64,000 bases of DNA from Mycothermus thermophilus (lineage: Eukaryota > Ascomycota > Sordariomycetes > Sordariales > Chaetomiaceae): assembly GCA_011316235.1 (NCBI GenBank), contig QQBE01000002.1, forward strand, positions 2,489,761 through 2,553,760. Reading direction: 5' to 3'. A program made the translations under genes and the position numbers. The notes under the pieces are model-generated. The model saw nothing but the letters and a program-made list of their open reading frames with translations. It had not been told where the DNA came from and made no database searches. Below are positions 63,386-64,000 of the stretch, piece after piece. Numbering within the stretch: position 1 is the stretch's first letter; every line of letters starts with the position of its first letter.

Positions 63386-64000
63386 ATTTCGGACGATGAC
63401 CCGAGGGGAATGAAATGTTGACAATTCAGTCACCACGACCGGGCCGAACCGCACGGCGATTTATCCTGAACAGGGACATATATGCTTAGGGACCAGAGCG
63501 CGCTGCGATAGCAAGGCTCCCCTATTTGTCTTACCAAGAAGGCGGGAGGGAGGTACCGATGCACAAATATACGCAAGTGACGAACTATGCGAGGTCAGTG
63601 CCTACGTATTTCGTAGTTCTCAATGCTGGGCGCTGTGGGAGCCCGGAATGAGATGCATGGACTGATTGATAACTAACAAGCATGATCTGATTTGCCGAGT
63701 TTGCACATGGCCATGCATGGTGAGGACAAGCGAGTGGCTTGTGATAGATCTGAAGAGGCGATATTGAGAGCTGCTAAGCTGTTATTGTTGTTGTAAGGCT
63801 CACCGGGCGTGCACGTCAGGCGCACTGAACAACCCCGGTATCGGTCCTCACGGCGATGGATGCACTTGGCAGTACGTATCATTGTAAGCGCACACCCAGA
63901 GAAAATAATTCAAGGGCCGTAACAGCAACAGGTGTCCTTAGCGCCTTACCAAAAGTAGTAAGACCATGCAGGATGATATGTACATACATACATTTGAACG
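63386..64000. other. Right end of window, nothing firm
   Basis: This 0.6 kb may include the missing first exon or promoter of the membrane-protein gene. No frame is convincing. Confidence 0.35.

Overview
The window is nuclear DNA of a filamentous ascomycete. Evidence: short (50-120 bp) GT..AG introns with fungal branch sites, strongly G/C-ending codons in well-expressed genes, fungal-only families (DMATS prenyltransferase, Zn2Cys6 activator, full-size PDR transporter, GH62) and no operon-like packing. Gene style and metabolite class suggest a Sordariomycete, possibly Chaetomiaceae; that placement is inference. No tRNA, rRNA, CRISPR array or intact transposon was found.

Left flank (1-9.7 kb): a secreted GH10 xylanase, a LanC-like protein and a Mae1/Ssu1-type (TDT) transporter, then about 4 kb without a convincing gene.

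Core (9.8-35.5 kb): a secondary-metabolite cluster. In order it holds an indole-type (DMATS) prenyltransferase, an MDR-type quinone oxidoreductase, an Aro8/TdiD-like aminotransferase, an A-T-TE synthetase (NRPS-like), a P450, a PDR-type ABC exporter and a Zn2Cys6 activator. The first four match the functions of TdiB, TdiC, TdiD and TdiA of the Aspergillus terrequinone A pathway. The proposed route is L-tryptophan to indole-3-pyruvate (aminotransferase), dimerisation to a bis-indolyl dihydroxybenzoquinone (A-T-TE enzyme), reduction (oxidoreductase), prenylation (DMATS enzyme), P450 tailoring and ABC export. I saw no TdiE-like gene, and the P450 and transporter are extra, so the product is probably a different asterriquinone/cochliodinol/hinnuliquinone-type compound. 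A shared AP-1-like DNA motif (TTAGTCAG and its extended form) occurs upstream of the prenyltransferase, upstream of the P450 and between the ABC and activator genes.

Right flank (36-64 kb): a hypothetical acidic-tailed protein; two tandem paralogues of an unrecognised family; a single-pass membrane protein; a BTB/POZ protein with an apparent 3' frameshift; a divergent pair of arabinan/arabinoxylan enzymes (GH62, and GH43 with an AbfB/CBM42 domain) sharing a promoter with an inverted GGCTA site; a mitochondrial-looking ThDP enzyme; a Pho80-type cyclin; a small two-exon gene; an Xaa-Pro dipeptidase; a protein made of about ten Cys/His repeats; a SET-domain protein with a signal peptide; and a multi-spanning membrane protein whose 5' exon is unresolved.

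All exon borders were placed by hand from splice signals and reading-frame continuity. Family assignments come from motifs recognised by eye, not from searches.
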